Shown here: positions 1-9,485 of the stretch, in pieces
How the letters are laid out: each line of letters opens with the position of its first letter
How positions within the stretch are numbered: position 1 is the stretch's first letter
From: an uncultured Phycisphaerales bacterium
GTDB lineage: Bacteria; Planctomycetota; Phycisphaerae; Tepidisphaerales; Tepidisphaeraceae
Direction of reading: 5' to 3'
NCBI GenBank assembly: GCA_903871935.1
Contig: CAIQIQ010000151.1
Span: forward strand, 27,088 to 91,087
Length of the DNA: 64,000 bases
The notes under the pieces: generated by a model
Databases searched by the model: none
What the model was told of the DNA's origin: nothing
The model's input: the letters and a program-made list of their open reading frames with translations, nothing else
Program-made: the position numbers and the translations under genes

Positions 1-2010
1 GGGGGAGCGGGCGTCAGCCTGGTCGCCGGCATGCTGCGCCAATCCCTGAGCCAGTATCGTGCTGTCGCCGAGCACACCCACGACTGGGAATTCTGGCTGG
101 CTCCCGATGGTCGCTACCGCTATGTCTCCCCCTCCTGCCTGAACGTCACCGGCTACCCCGCCGAGGCGTTTCTCGCCGACCCGGAACTGGCCGAACGGAT
201 TATCCACCCCGACGATCAGGCCCACTACAAAGAACACCGCGGCTACGGCCACGAGGCCTGCGCCACGCCCGAAGTGGAGTTCCGCATCGTCCACCGCGAG
301 GGCGACGTTCGCTGGATCGGCCATGCCTGCGTGCCGATCTTTGATGAGGCCGGCACCTTCCTCGGCATCCGCGGTAACAACCGCGACATCACCAAACGCA
401 AGCTTGCCGAGGAGGCGCTGGCCGACAGCCAGGGAAAGCTCGTCGGGATCATCACGTCGGCCATGGATGCCATCGTCACCATCGACGAGGACCAGCGGGT
501 CATCCTGTTCAACCCCGCCGCCGAGAAAATGTTCGGCCTGCCGGCTGGAGAGGCCATCGGCGGCCCGGTGGAGCGGTTCATCCCCGAACGCTTCCGCGCT
601 ACCCACGCCGGGCACATCCGCCGCTTTGGCCAGACCGGCGAGACCTCGCGAGCCATGGGTCACCTCGGAGCCATCAGCGGCCGGCGCGCCAACGGCGAAG
701 AGTTTCCCATCGAAGCGTCCATTTCGCAGGTGTCGGTCGGGGGGAAAAAACTCTTCAGCGTCATCCTGCGCGACATCACCGATCGAAAACGCGCTGAGGA
801 AGCCATGGTCGCCGCCAAACTGTCCGCCGAGCGCTCCAAGCTTGCCGCAGAGAAAGCCGCCGCCGATGCCGAGCACGCCAGCAAGGCCAAGGACCACTTT
901 CTGGCCGTACTCAGTCACGAGTTGCGCAACCCGCTCGCCCCCGTGCTGGCCACCGCGTCGCTGCTCCAGCAGGATGATCGCCTTGACCAGCAGACCAGGG
1001 ACCATCTGGAGGTCATCCGCCGCAACGCCGAACTGGAGGCGCGGCTGATCGACGACCTCCTGGACGTCACCCGCATCAGCCGCGGCAAGGTGGAACTGCA
1101 CCGCCGCCCGGTGGAACTCTGTACGATCCTCCGTCACGCGGTGGAGGTCTGCCGCCCGGACATCGAGTCGCGCCACCTGCATTTTGGCCTGGATATCAAA
1201 GATCCACCGCATGTGGTCGACGCCGACGCCGGCCGCCTCCAGCAGGTCTTTTGGAACATCATCAAGAACGCCGTGAAGTTCACGCCCCATGGCGGCTGCG
1301 TGGATGTGCGCTGCTGGCGCGAGAACTCTCAGGTCCTGGTGGAAATCAGTGACAGCGGCGTCGGTATCGAGCCCGAGGCGTTGATGCGCATCTTCAACGC
1401 CTTCGAACAGGGCGAACGATCCGTCACCCGCCAGTTCGGCGGCCTGGGCTTGGGGCTCGCTATCTCCAAGGCCCTGGTGGAGATGCATGGAGGCGCGATT
1501 ACGTCCCATAGTGAAGGCAAGGGCAAGGGGGCGACCTTCGCCATTCGCCTCCCGCTGAGCCACCTGTCAGCGCCGGCAACCGCCGTGCTGCCCGGTCAAC
1601 CCGCCGGCGAAGGCGCGCCGCTCGAGGTCCTGCGCATACTGCTCGTGGAGGACCACGGCGACACCGCGCGCATCATGACGCAAGTGCTCGTGCGCGAAGG
1701 CCACAAGGTCCACGCCGCCGCAGATGTCGCCACCGCTCTGGAACTGGCAAACGCTCAGCAGTTCGATCTGATGCTCAGCGATCTGGGCCTGCCCGATGGC
1801 AGCGGATTGGATCTCTTGCGCGCTCTTCGTGGCCGCGGTCACCTCTTCCCCGCCATCGCCCTCAGCGGCTACGGGCAGGATGAGGATATCAGGCAAAGCC
1901 TCGCGGCCGGATTCGCACTGCATTTGACCAAGCCGGTGGACATGTCCCGCCTCATCGAAGCCGTTACGACCCTTGTCGCCAACGCACGAGTTGCAGGGCA
2001 GAACCCTTGA
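1..2010 (+). CDS. Hybrid sensor histidine kinase/response regulator (PAS-PAS-HisKA-HATPase-REC), 5' end outside window
   Basis: Signal-transducing kinase with a fused receiver. The first ATG is at 31, but the frame is open back to base 1 and reads GAGVSLVAG, which resembles the end of a membrane helix, so the true start probably lies before the window. Numbering from the ATG at 31: two PAS domains (about 8-125 and 135-255, each followed by a PAC-like segment ending in RDIT), an Ala/Lys/Glu-rich helix, HisKA with phospho-acceptor His296 in SHELRNP, HATPase with an N box (NIIKNAVKFT) and G boxes (SDSGVGI, GGLGLGLAI), and a receiver from about 535 with acidic pair E540/D541, phospho-acceptor Asp584 and Lys634. 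This is a type that usually phosphorelays to a separate partner; none lies next to it here. The input signal is unknown. Confidence 0.93.
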   Translation, partial: GGAGVSLVAGMLRQSLSQYRAVAEHTHDWEFWLAPDGRYRYVSPSCLNVTGYPAEAFLADPELAERIIHPDDQAHYKEHRGYGHEACATPEVEFRIVHREGDVRWIGHACVPIFDEAGTFLGIRGNNRDITKRKLAEEALADSQGKLVGIITSAMDAIVTIDEDQRVILFNPAAEKMFGLPAGEAIGGPVERFIPERFRATHAGHIRRFGQTGETSRAMGHLGAISGRRANGEEFPIEASISQVSVGGKKLFSVILRDITDRKRAEEAMVAAKLSAERSKLAAEKAAADAEHASKAKDHFLAVLSHELRNPLAPVLATASLLQQDDRLDQQTRDHLEVIRRNAELEARLIDDLLDVTRISRGKVELHRRPVELCTILRHAVEVCRPDIESRHLHFGLDIKDPPHVVDADAGRLQQVFWNIIKNAVKFTPHGGCVDVRCWRENSQVLVEISDSGVGIEPEALMRIFNAFEQGERSVTRQFGGLGLGLAISKALVEMHGGAITSHSEGKGKGATFAIRLPLSHLSAPATAVLPGQPAGEGAPLEVLRILLVEDHGDTARIMTQVLVREGHKVHAAADVATALELANAQQFDLMLSDLGLPDGSGLDLLRALRGRGHLFPAIALSGYGQDEDIRQSLAAGFALHLTKPVDMSRLIEAVTTLVANARVAGQNP

Positions 2011-2170
2011 CGCTCGGCGTGCTCGGCGTCCCGTCCCCCTGTGCACGCTCACAATGCTGAAACAACCATTGAGTGATGCCCGTGACAAAAACAAACGCCG
2101 CAAAAGGCTGAGGTCGCCTTCACCCCTTCAGGTGCACCGTGCATGCCTCAGCACTTTTGCGGTATATGAT
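2011..2170. other. Convergent intergenic gap
   Basis: The gap lies between the stop of the hybrid kinase and the stop of the minus-strand YHS protein. I see no strong hairpin with a T tract and no coding signal. Confidence 0.4.
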
Positions 2171-2398
2171 TCAGGTCGGCCATGCCTCTTGCGCCGCCAA
2201 GCCTCCGTAGAACCCCGGAGCCAAATCGAACTTCGCCTTGCACTCCGGCGAGCAGAAGAAGAATCGCGACCTCTGTTGCCTGCTGCACGGCGAGCAGAAG
2301 TAAACCTGCCTCATTTCATAGTCGCTGTAGAGCCGCGCGCCCTCGGCCTCCTCCTCTTCTAACTCCGAGCCGCACACTGGATCAGTGGCTATGCGCAT
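2171..2398 (-). CDS. Small YHS-domain (TRASH-like) protein
   Basis: A 75-residue cysteine-rich protein. It starts with MRIATDPVCG, the typical opening of YHS domains, and ends with FCSPECKAKFDLAPGFYGG, which matches the YHS core (two Cys, Phe, aromatic tail). An additional CSPC sits between the two halves. YHS/TRASH modules are thought to bind metal and occur in metal-handling proteins or as stand-alone miniproteins; the specific role here is unknown. It is monocistronic and convergent with the kinase gene. The acidic EEEEAE stretch after the first Cys is unusual for the family. Confidence 0.7.
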   Translation of the reverse strand: MRIATDPVCGSELEEEEAEGARLYSDYEMRQVYFCSPCSRQQRSRFFFCSPECKAKFDLAPGFYGGLAAQEAWPT

Positions 2399-3074
2399 TG
2401 TGAGATTGTTCGAGCGCCCGCCGCCTCAAGGCAAGGGATCAGAGCGGGAAAAACTCGCAAGAAGGAGCCACGCGCACAGAGCGTAACATTCCACATAGTT
2501 GCCAACGCGTTGTCTGCGACATTCAATGACTCACCAGGCGAACTCTGCAGAGCAGTGACGCTACACCTGTGAGATCACGCCCCCATTCCCGCCGCCGCGT
2601 TCTGCTCCAACTCCTGCAAGACATGCCACTTACACCTCCGATGCCCAGATTCGACCCCTGCTGTAGCGACCCCTGACCATGGACCAAGGACCAATGACGA
2701 TCACAATCCTGAGCACCTTCCTTCCGCTTCGTCGCTCTGCTCTTCCTGTCTGCTTTTAGCCTTTTAGCTTTTCCCGCCAGGGCTGCCCTGTACATTCCCC
2801 GTTCGTTCGCATACAGTATCTTTCGACAACTGCCTTGTTGCTCTTATTGAGCGTCACCGGGATTCGCCTCCTCTAATCGGGTTGCACCTGCTGAAATAGA
2901 GCCTTGTAGCTCTTTAGGTCTCAATCGAGGATCTGACTGTTCTTACGACATTCGAGGTCCTGAGCCATTTGGTTGGCCGCGGTTTCGCGACAATGGGTCG
3001 TGAAGCTCGTGCGGCACTGTCAGGACCTTTGCGAGCCCTCCTTCTACACTTGGGTTCCAGAATGGATCTGTTTG
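2399..3074. other. Long non-coding leader region before the DEAD-box helicase gene
   Basis: About 680 bases without a convincing gene. The region is lower in GC than its neighbours and has AT-rich stretches (for example around 2755-2775 and 2815-2835). A small stem is possible near 2897-2912 (AGAGC/GCTCT). It may hold the promoter and a long 5' leader for the helicase; long cold-regulated leaders are known for some DEAD-box genes, but nothing here proves one. Confidence 0.35.
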
Positions 3075-4727
3075 ATGAGTTCGTTTGCTTCTCCCGCGGA
3101 TGCGGGAACCGTTTCCACGTTTGCTGATTTGGGCCTGTGCGAGCCGCTGCTGAAAGCGATTGCCAATGAGGGGTACGACACCCCCACCCCGATTCAGTTG
3201 CAGGCTGTGCCGTATGTCCTTCAAGGCCGGGATTTGCTGGGCTGCGCCCAGACCGGCACCGGCAAGACGGCCGCGTTCGCACTGCCGATTTTGCATCGTT
3301 TTATGCAGCAGCCTTCCAAGGCATCGCCGCGCCCGATTCGAGCGCTGGTGCTTACGCCCACCCGTGAACTGGCGGTTCAGATTCACGAGAGTTTCAAGAC
3401 CTACGGCCACTTCTGCAGCGTCTGGCATACGGTCATCTACGGCGGCGTCGGCCAGAACCCGCAGGTGCGGGCGCTCAGAAACGGCGTCGATGTGGTGATC
3501 GCTACACCGGGCCGGCTGCTGGATCTGATGAACCAGGGGTTTGTCGACCTGCGCCAGGTTGAGCATCTCGTGCTTGATGAAGCCGACAACATGCTCGATA
3601 TGGGTTTCATCCATGACATTCGCAAGATCATCTCGCGCCTGCCGAGCAAGCGCCAGACGCTGATGTTCTCGGCGACGATGCCAGGGGAGATCCGCAAGCT
3701 CGCGGATACCATCCTGCATCAGCCAATCAGCGTCGCAGTGACGCCGACCGCCACCCCGGTCGAGAAGATCGAGCAGTCGGTGCTGTTTGTCGAAAAGGCA
3801 TTGAAGCCAGGCGCGCTGGTTCACTACCTCAATGCCAATGGCATTGAGCGCGCACTGGTGTTTACCCGCACCAAGCATGGTGCCGATCGCGTCGTGAAAG
3901 CGCTTCTGCATTCGGGCATCCGCGCTCAGGCGATCCACGGCAACAAGAGCCAGAATGCCCGACAGCGGGCGCTGACGGCCTTCAAGGGAGATGCGCCGCC
4001 GATCCTGGTGGCAACCGATATCGCCGCTCGCGGGCTGGATATCGATGATGTCTCGCATGTGATCAACTACGAGATTCCCAATGTGCCCGAGACTTACGTG
4101 CACCGGATCGGGAGGACTGCGCGAGCCGGCGCCTCTGGTATCGCAGTCTCCTTCTGCGATCAGGATGAGCGTGCGTATCTGCGCGATATCCAGAGACTGA
4201 TCCGGCGTACGATTCCAGTGGCTGCGACACCGCAGACGCTTGTCGTCGCCGGTACGGTGGCAGCGCGGCATCATCCGCTGCCGGAGCGGAATCCAGGCGA
4301 TCGAACGCCGATGCGGCCGTATCCGCCGCGCGTATCACCATCACAGTTGCATGCCCCACGCACGACGCTGGCGAGCTACGGTGGCGGCGATGCCCAGAAC
4401 CATAATCGACCGGCGGCACAGCCGATGCATGCGGCACGGCATGACGGCGGACAGCATAGCTCCGGCCGTCCGGCCAATGGCGCCAAACATCCCTTGCATG
4501 CATCGCACCCTGGCACCCCCAGGCCTGCAGCGCATGCGAATCAGCCGCAGGGCCAGGGCACGGCTCACCAGCACAAAGTCGGCGGTGGTGTTCGCCGCGA
4601 AGGTCGGCCGGTACATCCACTGATGCAGGGCCAGTCTGAGCAGGGCGGCCATCGCTATGGTGGCGGGTTCGGCCACAATGCCGCCGGCGGCAACAATCAG
4701 GGCGGACGGCGGCAGCGCCGGCGGTAA
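3075..4727 (+). CDS. rhlE: DEAD-box ATP-dependent RNA helicase, RhlE-like
   Basis: RNA helicase of 550 residues from the ATG at 3075 (MSSFASPADAG); the frame is open further upstream but that extension does not look like helicase sequence. Ordered motifs are visible: Q motif (GYDTPTPIQ), motif I AQTGTGKT, Ia PTRELAVQ, TPGRLLD, motif II DEAD in LDEADNMLDMGF, motif III SAT, ATDIAARGLDI, and motif VI HRIGRTARAG. The opening FADLGLCEPLLKAI resembles RhlE. The last roughly 140 residues are a low-complexity tail rich in His, Gly, Gln, Pro and Arg, as often found in RNA-binding tails. RhlE-type helicases act in ribosome assembly and RNA decay. A clear hairpin terminator follows. Confidence 0.93.
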   Translation: MSSFASPADAGTVSTFADLGLCEPLLKAIANEGYDTPTPIQLQAVPYVLQGRDLLGCAQTGTGKTAAFALPILHRFMQQPSKASPRPIRALVLTPTRELAVQIHESFKTYGHFCSVWHTVIYGGVGQNPQVRALRNGVDVVIATPGRLLDLMNQGFVDLRQVEHLVLDEADNMLDMGFIHDIRKIISRLPSKRQTLMFSATMPGEIRKLADTILHQPISVAVTPTATPVEKIEQSVLFVEKALKPGALVHYLNANGIERALVFTRTKHGADRVVKALLHSGIRAQAIHGNKSQNARQRALTAFKGDAPPILVATDIAARGLDIDDVSHVINYEIPNVPETYVHRIGRTARAGASGIAVSFCDQDERAYLRDIQRLIRRTIPVAATPQTLVVAGTVAARHHPLPERNPGDRTPMRPYPPRVSPSQLHAPRTTLASYGGGDAQNHNRPAAQPMHAARHDGGQHSSGRPANGAKHPLHASHPGTPRPAAHANQPQGQGTAHQHKVGGGVRREGRPVHPLMQGQSEQGGHRYGGGFGHNAAGGNNQGGRRQRRR

Positions 4728-4757
4728 GACCTCAGGTAAAGTCAGCAACTAAAGCAG

Positions 4758-4790
4758 AGAAGGCCGACTTGCGTCGGCCTTCTTTGTTTG
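4758..4790 (+). terminator. Rho-independent terminator between rhlE and ilvD
   Basis: A perfect 11-bp stem (arms 4758-4768 and 4773-4783, loop TTGC) is followed by TTTGTTT on the plus strand. It lies between two convergent stops (4727 and 4820). The plus-strand side has the T-rich tail, so it mainly ends the helicase transcript; the minus-strand side lacks a clean T run. Confidence 0.8.
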
Positions 4791-4819
4791 TCTGGGAATT
4801 CGTTGAACGACGGCAACGC

Positions 4820-6499
4820 CTATGGCTGGCGAAGAACCGCCCCGGTGTCAGCGCTGGTCACCATGCTGGCGTAGCGGGCAAGCCAACCGTGCTTGACCTT
4901 GGGCGGCAGGGGCTTCCACGCGGCTCTGCGCTTCGCCAATTCCGCGTCAGAGACTTCCAGTTCGAGTTTTCGGTTCGGGATGTCGATGCTGATCATGTCA
5001 CCGGGCTCGACCAGGCCTATCGGGCCGCCGGCCGCGGCTTCGGGCGAGACGTGGCCGATGCACGCGCCGCGGGTTCCGCCGGAGAATCGGCCGTCGGTGA
5101 TCAGGGCAACGGATTCGCCAAGACCGCGGCCCATGATGTTGGCAGTCGGGGCAAGCATCTCCTGCATTCCCGGGCCGCCTTTGGGTCCCTCATAGCGGAG
5201 CACGACGACATCTCCGGCCTTGACCTTGCCTTCGAGAATGCCGCTGGCCGCTTCCTCTTCAGAGTGGAAGATGACAGCAGGGCCGCGGTGCTTCATCATT
5301 TGCGGGACAACACCGGCCGCCTTGACCACCGAGCCCCGGGGAGCGAGGTTGCCGAACAGAACCGCAAGGCCGCCGCGATCGGAGTACGCCTTGTCCAGTG
5401 AACGAATGACGTCGCGATCCGTCACCTTGGCATTGGCGATGTTCTCGCCCAGGGTCTTGCCGGTCACAGTGATGCAGGAGCCGTCCAGCACGCCGGGCTT
5501 ATCGCTGATCGTCCTGAGAATGCCGCTGATGCCGCCGGCGCGGTCGATGTCTTCCATGTGGTGATGGCCGGAGGGTGAGACCTTGCAGATGTGCGGAACC
5601 CTGGCCGCTACCTCATTCAGGTGCGCGAGGTCGAAGGGGTTTTCGGCTTCGATGGCGATGGCGAGCGTATGCAGGACGGTGTTGGTCGAGCCGCCCATGG
5701 CCATATCCAGTGCAAAGGCGTTCTCGAATGCCTTCTTGGTGAGAATATCGCGGGGGCGAAGATTCATCTTGACCAATTGAAGGATCTGGGCGGACGCGGC
5801 TCTATACAACTCATCGCGCTTGGGATCGGTCGCCAGGACCGTACCATTGCCGGGCAGGGCCATGCCCAGTGCCTCGCATAGGCAGTTCATGCTGTTGGCC
5901 GTGAACATCCCGGAGCAGGAACCGCAGGTGGGACAGGCGTTCTGCTCGATCTCCGTGAGCTGTTGCAGACTCATCTTGCCCGCGGAAACCTGGCCGACGC
6001 CTTCAAAGACGCTGATCAGATCAATGGGTTTGCCGGTGGACGGATTCACGCCGGCTTTCATCGGGCCGCCGGAGACGAAAATGGAGGGGATATTCACGCG
6101 TGCGGCCGCCATCAGCATCCCAGGGACGATCTTGTCGCAGTTGGGGATGAAGACGACGCCATCGAAGCAGTGGGCGCGGAGCATGGTCTCGACGCAGTCG
6201 GCGATCAGCTCGCGGCTGGCGAGGGAGTATTTCATGCCGATATGACCCATGGCGATGCCATCGTCAACGCCAATGGTGTTGAATTCAAAGGGCACCCCAC
6301 CGGCGGCACGGATGGCTTCACGCACCTTCCGGCCGACGACGTCGAGATGGGCATGGCCGGGAATGATCTGGACGAAGGAGTTGGCGACGGCGATAAAGGG
6401 CTTATCGAAATCGGCATCATCCTGGATTACGCCGGTGGCGCGGAGCAGGGAACGGTGGGGGGCGCGGATCGCGCCTTTCTTGATTGTGTCACTGATCAT
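4820..6499 (-). CDS. ilvD: Dihydroxy-acid dehydratase
   Basis: Dehydrates 2,3-dihydroxy-isovalerate and dihydroxy-methylvalerate in branched-chain amino acid synthesis; cytoplasmic. The 559-residue product from the ATG at 6499 (MISDTIKKGAIRAPHRSLLRATG) has the usual length. A strong ribosome-binding site (AAGGAGAC) six bases upstream fixes this start over the longer frame. Signature regions are IPNCDKI (Cys121), CPTCGSCSGMF (Cys189/192/195) and DGRFSGGTRG near the C terminus. The segment PGHAHL (47-52) resembles the E. coli type, which carries an oxygen-sensitive 4Fe-4S cluster, rather than the PCNxHL type with a third Cys ligand and a 2Fe-2S cluster; this cluster assignment is inference. It stands alone, not with other ilv genes. 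Confidence 0.96.
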   Translation of the reverse strand: MISDTIKKGAIRAPHRSLLRATGVIQDDADFDKPFIAVANSFVQIIPGHAHLDVVGRKVREAIRAAGGVPFEFNTIGVDDGIAMGHIGMKYSLASRELIADCVETMLRAHCFDGVVFIPNCDKIVPGMLMAAARVNIPSIFVSGGPMKAGVNPSTGKPIDLISVFEGVGQVSAGKMSLQQLTEIEQNACPTCGSCSGMFTANSMNCLCEALGMALPGNGTVLATDPKRDELYRAASAQILQLVKMNLRPRDILTKKAFENAFALDMAMGGSTNTVLHTLAIAIEAENPFDLAHLNEVAARVPHICKVSPSGHHHMEDIDRAGGISGILRTISDKPGVLDGSCITVTGKTLGENIANAKVTDRDVIRSLDKAYSDRGGLAVLFGNLAPRGSVVKAAGVVPQMMKHRGPAVIFHSEEEAASGILEGKVKAGDVVVLRYEGPKGGPGMQEMLAPTANIMGRGLGESVALITDGRFSGGTRGACIGHVSPEAAAGGPIGLVEPGDMISIDIPNRKLELEVSDAELAKRRAAWKPLPPKVKHGWLARYASMVTSADTGAVLRQP

Positions 6500-6505
6500 A
6501 GTTGA

Positions 6506-6513
6506 GTCTCCTT
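6506..6513 (-). promoter_or_regulatory. Ribosome-binding site of ilvD
   Basis: AAGGAGAC on the minus strand, six bases before the ATG at 6499. It decides the start, because an in-frame upstream extension exists. Confidence 0.75.
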
Positions 6514-6622
6514 GATCATCTCGCTGGAACTTAAGGGGAAGAATGATAGCAGAAGATGGGCGACCTGGCACGCACAGCGGCGATTGACACCCTCATCTGT
6601 TCGCCTAACTTGTCGTACAGCC

Positions 6623-7969
6623 ATGCATGTTCTTTACGTCCATCAGAATTACCCGGCCCAATTCGGGCATATCGCTAGACACCTCGTCACGCGCATGGGG
6701 TGGGAATGCACGTTCGTGACTCACGCGGAGGTGGCGAACGTTCAGGATGGCATACGGAAGGTGATCTACCGCGTTGGCGGTGGTGCGACAGAGAAGAGCC
6801 ACTTTTGCGGACGCACTTTTGAGAATGCCGTCTGGCATTGCGATGGCGTGTATCGGGCTCTGAAGAGCCGGCTGGATATCAAGCCGGACCTGATTGTCGG
6901 TCACTCCGGTTTTGGCTCGACGCTGTTCCTGAAGGAACTGTACCAGGACACGCCGATCGTGAACTTCTTTGAGTATTTCTACCATCCGCACGGACCGCTG
7001 TCGGACATGGAGTTTCGCCATGATCTGCCGTGGACGCCATCGGATATGACCTATCTTCGTTCGCGTTGCCGCAACGCCATGATCACGCTGGATTTGCAGT
7101 CGTGCGATGCGGCATATGCGCCGACGCTGTTCCAGAAATCGCGGTTCCCGAAGGAGTACTACTCGCGCCTGCGGGTTATTTTCGATGGGGTCGATCGTCA
7201 GGTGTATCACGCATACAACGACGCGTTGCGGCCACCGGTCGCCAAGCGGGGGCCCCGCACGATTGCAGGTGTGGAGATCGGGCCGAACACACGCGTCGTC
7301 ACGTATGTCAGCCGCGGCTTTGAGTCGTTGCGCGGATTCGATCAGTTCATGAAGGCGGCCAAGCGCATCTACCAGCAGTATCCGGATGTGAAGTTTATCG
7401 TCGTCGGTGAGGATAAGGTGGCCTATGGCGGCGATATGCAGCACCTGGGTGGCAAGACCTTCAAGACCTGGGTGCTGGAGCAGGATCAGTATGACATGGA
7501 GAAGTTCGCGTTTGTCGGCCGGCTGCCGATGGCGGAACTTTGCCGGGTGTTGGCATCATCGGATCTGCACATCTACCTGACAGTGCCGTTCGTGCTCTCC
7601 TGGAGCATGATGGATGCAATGAGCTGCGGGGCGGTGGTGCTGGGATCGGCGACAGCGCCGGTGATGGAGATGATCCAGGATGGGCAGAACGGGCTGCTGG
7701 CCGACTTTTTCTCTCCGGAGCAGTTCGCGGCGAAGGCGGTTGAGGTGTTGAAGGATCCCGATGCGTTCAGGCCGCTGGGCCGAGCCGCCGAGGAAATGAT
7801 CAGGGACCGCTACAGTGTGGAGGCTGTTTTGCCCGCGATGATGCGGATGTATGAAGAGGCGTATGCCCGCAATGTGCGCCCCGCGCCGGCAGACGATCCG
7901 ATGGCGGCGCTGCCGAAGAATGCCGTTGCTTCACAGCAACGAGAAGCGAAGAGTCCGTTCTTTGGGTAG
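6623..7969 (+). CDS. Glycosyltransferase, GT4 family (glyco_trans_4-like N-terminal domain)
   Basis: Likely transfers a sugar from a nucleotide donor in surface polysaccharide or glycolipid synthesis. The 448-residue protein starts at the ATG at 6623 with MHVLYVHQNYPAQFGHIARHL, typical of the N-terminal Rossmann half of this subfamily (QNYPAQF). The C-terminal GT-B half has VTYVSRGFESLRGFDQF, KFIVVGED, VGRLPMAEL and a late acidic region around PVMEMIQDGQNG, matching the donor-binding EX7E region. Acceptor and donor cannot be read from sequence. It is divergent from ilvD and convergent with the NAD kinase gene; no polysaccharide cluster surrounds it. Confidence 0.88.
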   Translation: MHVLYVHQNYPAQFGHIARHLVTRMGWECTFVTHAEVANVQDGIRKVIYRVGGGATEKSHFCGRTFENAVWHCDGVYRALKSRLDIKPDLIVGHSGFGSTLFLKELYQDTPIVNFFEYFYHPHGPLSDMEFRHDLPWTPSDMTYLRSRCRNAMITLDLQSCDAAYAPTLFQKSRFPKEYYSRLRVIFDGVDRQVYHAYNDALRPPVAKRGPRTIAGVEIGPNTRVVTYVSRGFESLRGFDQFMKAAKRIYQQYPDVKFIVVGEDKVAYGGDMQHLGGKTFKTWVLEQDQYDMEKFAFVGRLPMAELCRVLASSDLHIYLTVPFVLSWSMMDAMSCGAVVLGSATAPVMEMIQDGQNGLLADFFSPEQFAAKAVEVLKDPDAFRPLGRAAEEMIRDRYSVEAVLPAMMRMYEEAYARNVRPAPADDPMAALPKNAVASQQREAKSPFFG

Positions 7970-7972
7970 CTC

Positions 7973-8008
7973 GCATCAGAGGCTTGCGCATTCACCGCAA
8001 GCGGATGC
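7973..8008. terminator. Stem-loop between two convergent genes
   Basis: Inner stem GCTTGCG/CGCAAGC (7982-7988 and 7996-8002) and outer pairs GCATC/GATGC (7973-7977 and 8004-8008). It occupies the whole gap between the glycosyltransferase and NAD-kinase stops. No T tract follows on either side, so it may be a processing or stability hairpin. Confidence 0.4.
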
Positions 8009-8907
8009 TACGAGTGGACTCCGTCATCTTCGTAGCTGGGGCTGATCGCCCAGTGGAGTTTTTGGGCCAGGGAGCGCCATTCGCGGTGGTGCGGGTTTTC
8101 GACGATAAGCACATCGTGGCTCCCGCGGTGAATGATGACGCGATCGCCCTTGTTGAGACGCGTTGTGGCCTGGCCATCGCAGATCAGTGTTGTTCCCGGG
8201 TTTACTCTCAGTGGCCGGACCTCAAGCGTACTCCGAGGCGAGACCACCACCGGCCGGAACGCCAGTGAATGCGGGCAGATGGGGGTCACACACATGGCGT
8301 CTATGCTTGGGCTGATGATTGGTCCGCCGGCCGAGATGTTGTAGGCAGTTGAGCCGGACGGGGTTGAGACAATAGCGCCGTCTCCCTGGTAGCGGATGGG
8401 CGTTTGGCCGTCGGCGCAGATCTCCAGTTCCAGCATGTGGAACGGCTCGCCAGCGGTGATGACCGCATCATTCAGCGCGGTGGTTCCGAAGCGGCGGGCG
8501 GAGCGCACGCTGGGGTGATCGAGCGGATCGACCGGAGCCTCGGCGCCAAGAACGGATACCTCTATGGTCATCCGAGGATGCGCGTGCAGAGATCCGGCAA
8601 GGGCGGTATCCAAATAGCGAGGCAGTTCTTCGGGAGTAAAGCTCGCGAGGAATCCGAGTCGACCGAAGTTCACACCCATCAGCGGGACCTGCCGGCCATG
8701 CAGCCGGCGAGCGGCCGACAGCAGCGTGCCATCGCCGCCCAGTACCAACACCAGGTCCACGGCCTCGGCCGACAGATCGCGGCCATCGTCGTCGATGACG
8801 GTGGCGACGTGCATCTGCGGATCCAACTGCCGAAGTAGTTGCTCCAACGCTGTGCGGACCTGAGGTTTGTCCTTGTTGACCACAATGAGTAGTCGCATGG
8901 AAGACAT
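8008..8907 (-). CDS. nadK: NAD kinase
   Basis: Phosphorylates NAD to NADP in the cytoplasm. Family signatures are LVLGGDGTLLSAARRL, GVNFGRLGFLASF, NDAVITAGEP (an NE/D motif) and GDGAIVSTPSGSTAYNISAGGP. The C-terminal half contains CPHSLAFRPVVV as expected. The length of about 299 residues fits. The start may be the ATG at 8907 (MSSMRLLIVV) or at 8898 (MRLLIVV); neither has a strong Shine-Dalgarno sequence. It is monocistronic. Confidence 0.95.
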   Translation of the reverse strand: MSSMRLLIVVNKDKPQVRTALEQLLRQLDPQMHVATVIDDDGRDLSAEAVDLVLVLGGDGTLLSAARRLHGRQVPLMGVNFGRLGFLASFTPEELPRYLDTALAGSLHAHPRMTIEVSVLGAEAPVDPLDHPSVRSARRFGTTALNDAVITAGEPFHMLELEICADGQTPIRYQGDGAIVSTPSGSTAYNISAGGPIISPSIDAMCVTPICPHSLAFRPVVVSPRSTLEVRPLRVNPGTTLICDGQATTRLNKGDRVIIHRGSHDVLIVENPHHREWRSLAQKLHWAISPSYEDDGVHS

Positions 8908-9485
8908 GATAACGGACTCTGCCGGGCGTGCGATAGCACCATGTGCATTGTGAGCCGTCAAACACAGATGAGGTTGCTCTGTGAGGAAGATTTATGAAGG
9001 GACCTGAACCCGCAACTCGTTTGTACGTACTACAGCTAACCGGGCAAGAGCTCGGTAGGATTTTGGGGTTCCATTGGTTGTGTAGTGTTGCGGCTAATCC
9101 CTTGGCAGGTGTCAGTTTGATGCCTGCTTAAGGTGTATCGTCGTGGCGGCCAGCATTCGGGTGGCAACTACACTTTGCGTTTAAGGGAATCCAACACAAG
9201 TCACACGATCTGCACGCCGCCGAGCGAGGGCACGGTGGCGTCAACGGCGACTCCTTGCGGAAGGAATCGCCGGTATGCCGGTGAACTTCGCCGGTGTGCC
9301 ATCCTCGTCGCCGCAATGGCGATCGGATGAGGTGCTGTGGTACTTAGGCAGGCTTCAAGGGGAAATGCGCCTGGGATCACTCTCCTCAGAAACATAACCG
9401 CGGAGACGGTGTGTGCACACTCCGTGTAGACGGCTGTCAAGGACAGATTATGCGCTGACTTTGATGGCACAAAAAGGAGTAAAGG
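8908..9485. other. Intergenic region, probable promoter and leader of the secreted beta-helix gene
   Basis: About 580 bases between divergent genes. It contains a short cluster of CGCCGGT/GCCGGTG inverted motifs around 9268-9297 that could form a small stem-loop. I recognise no tRNA and no small gene. The end carries the ribosome-binding site of the next gene. Confidence 0.35.
9474..9479 (+). promoter_or_regulatory. Ribosome-binding site of the beta-helix protein
   Basis: AAGGAG six bases before the ATG at 9486. Confidence 0.65.

Noticed and set aside
2943..4274. Long minus-strand open frame opposite the helicase gene
   Set aside because: It is a mirror of the helicase codon bias; the plus strand has all DEAD-box motifs.
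8990..9110. Possible tRNA/tmRNA fragment near GAGCTCGGTAGG and GGGGTTCC
   Set aside because: No matching acceptor stem or T-loop (GGTTCGA) could be paired.
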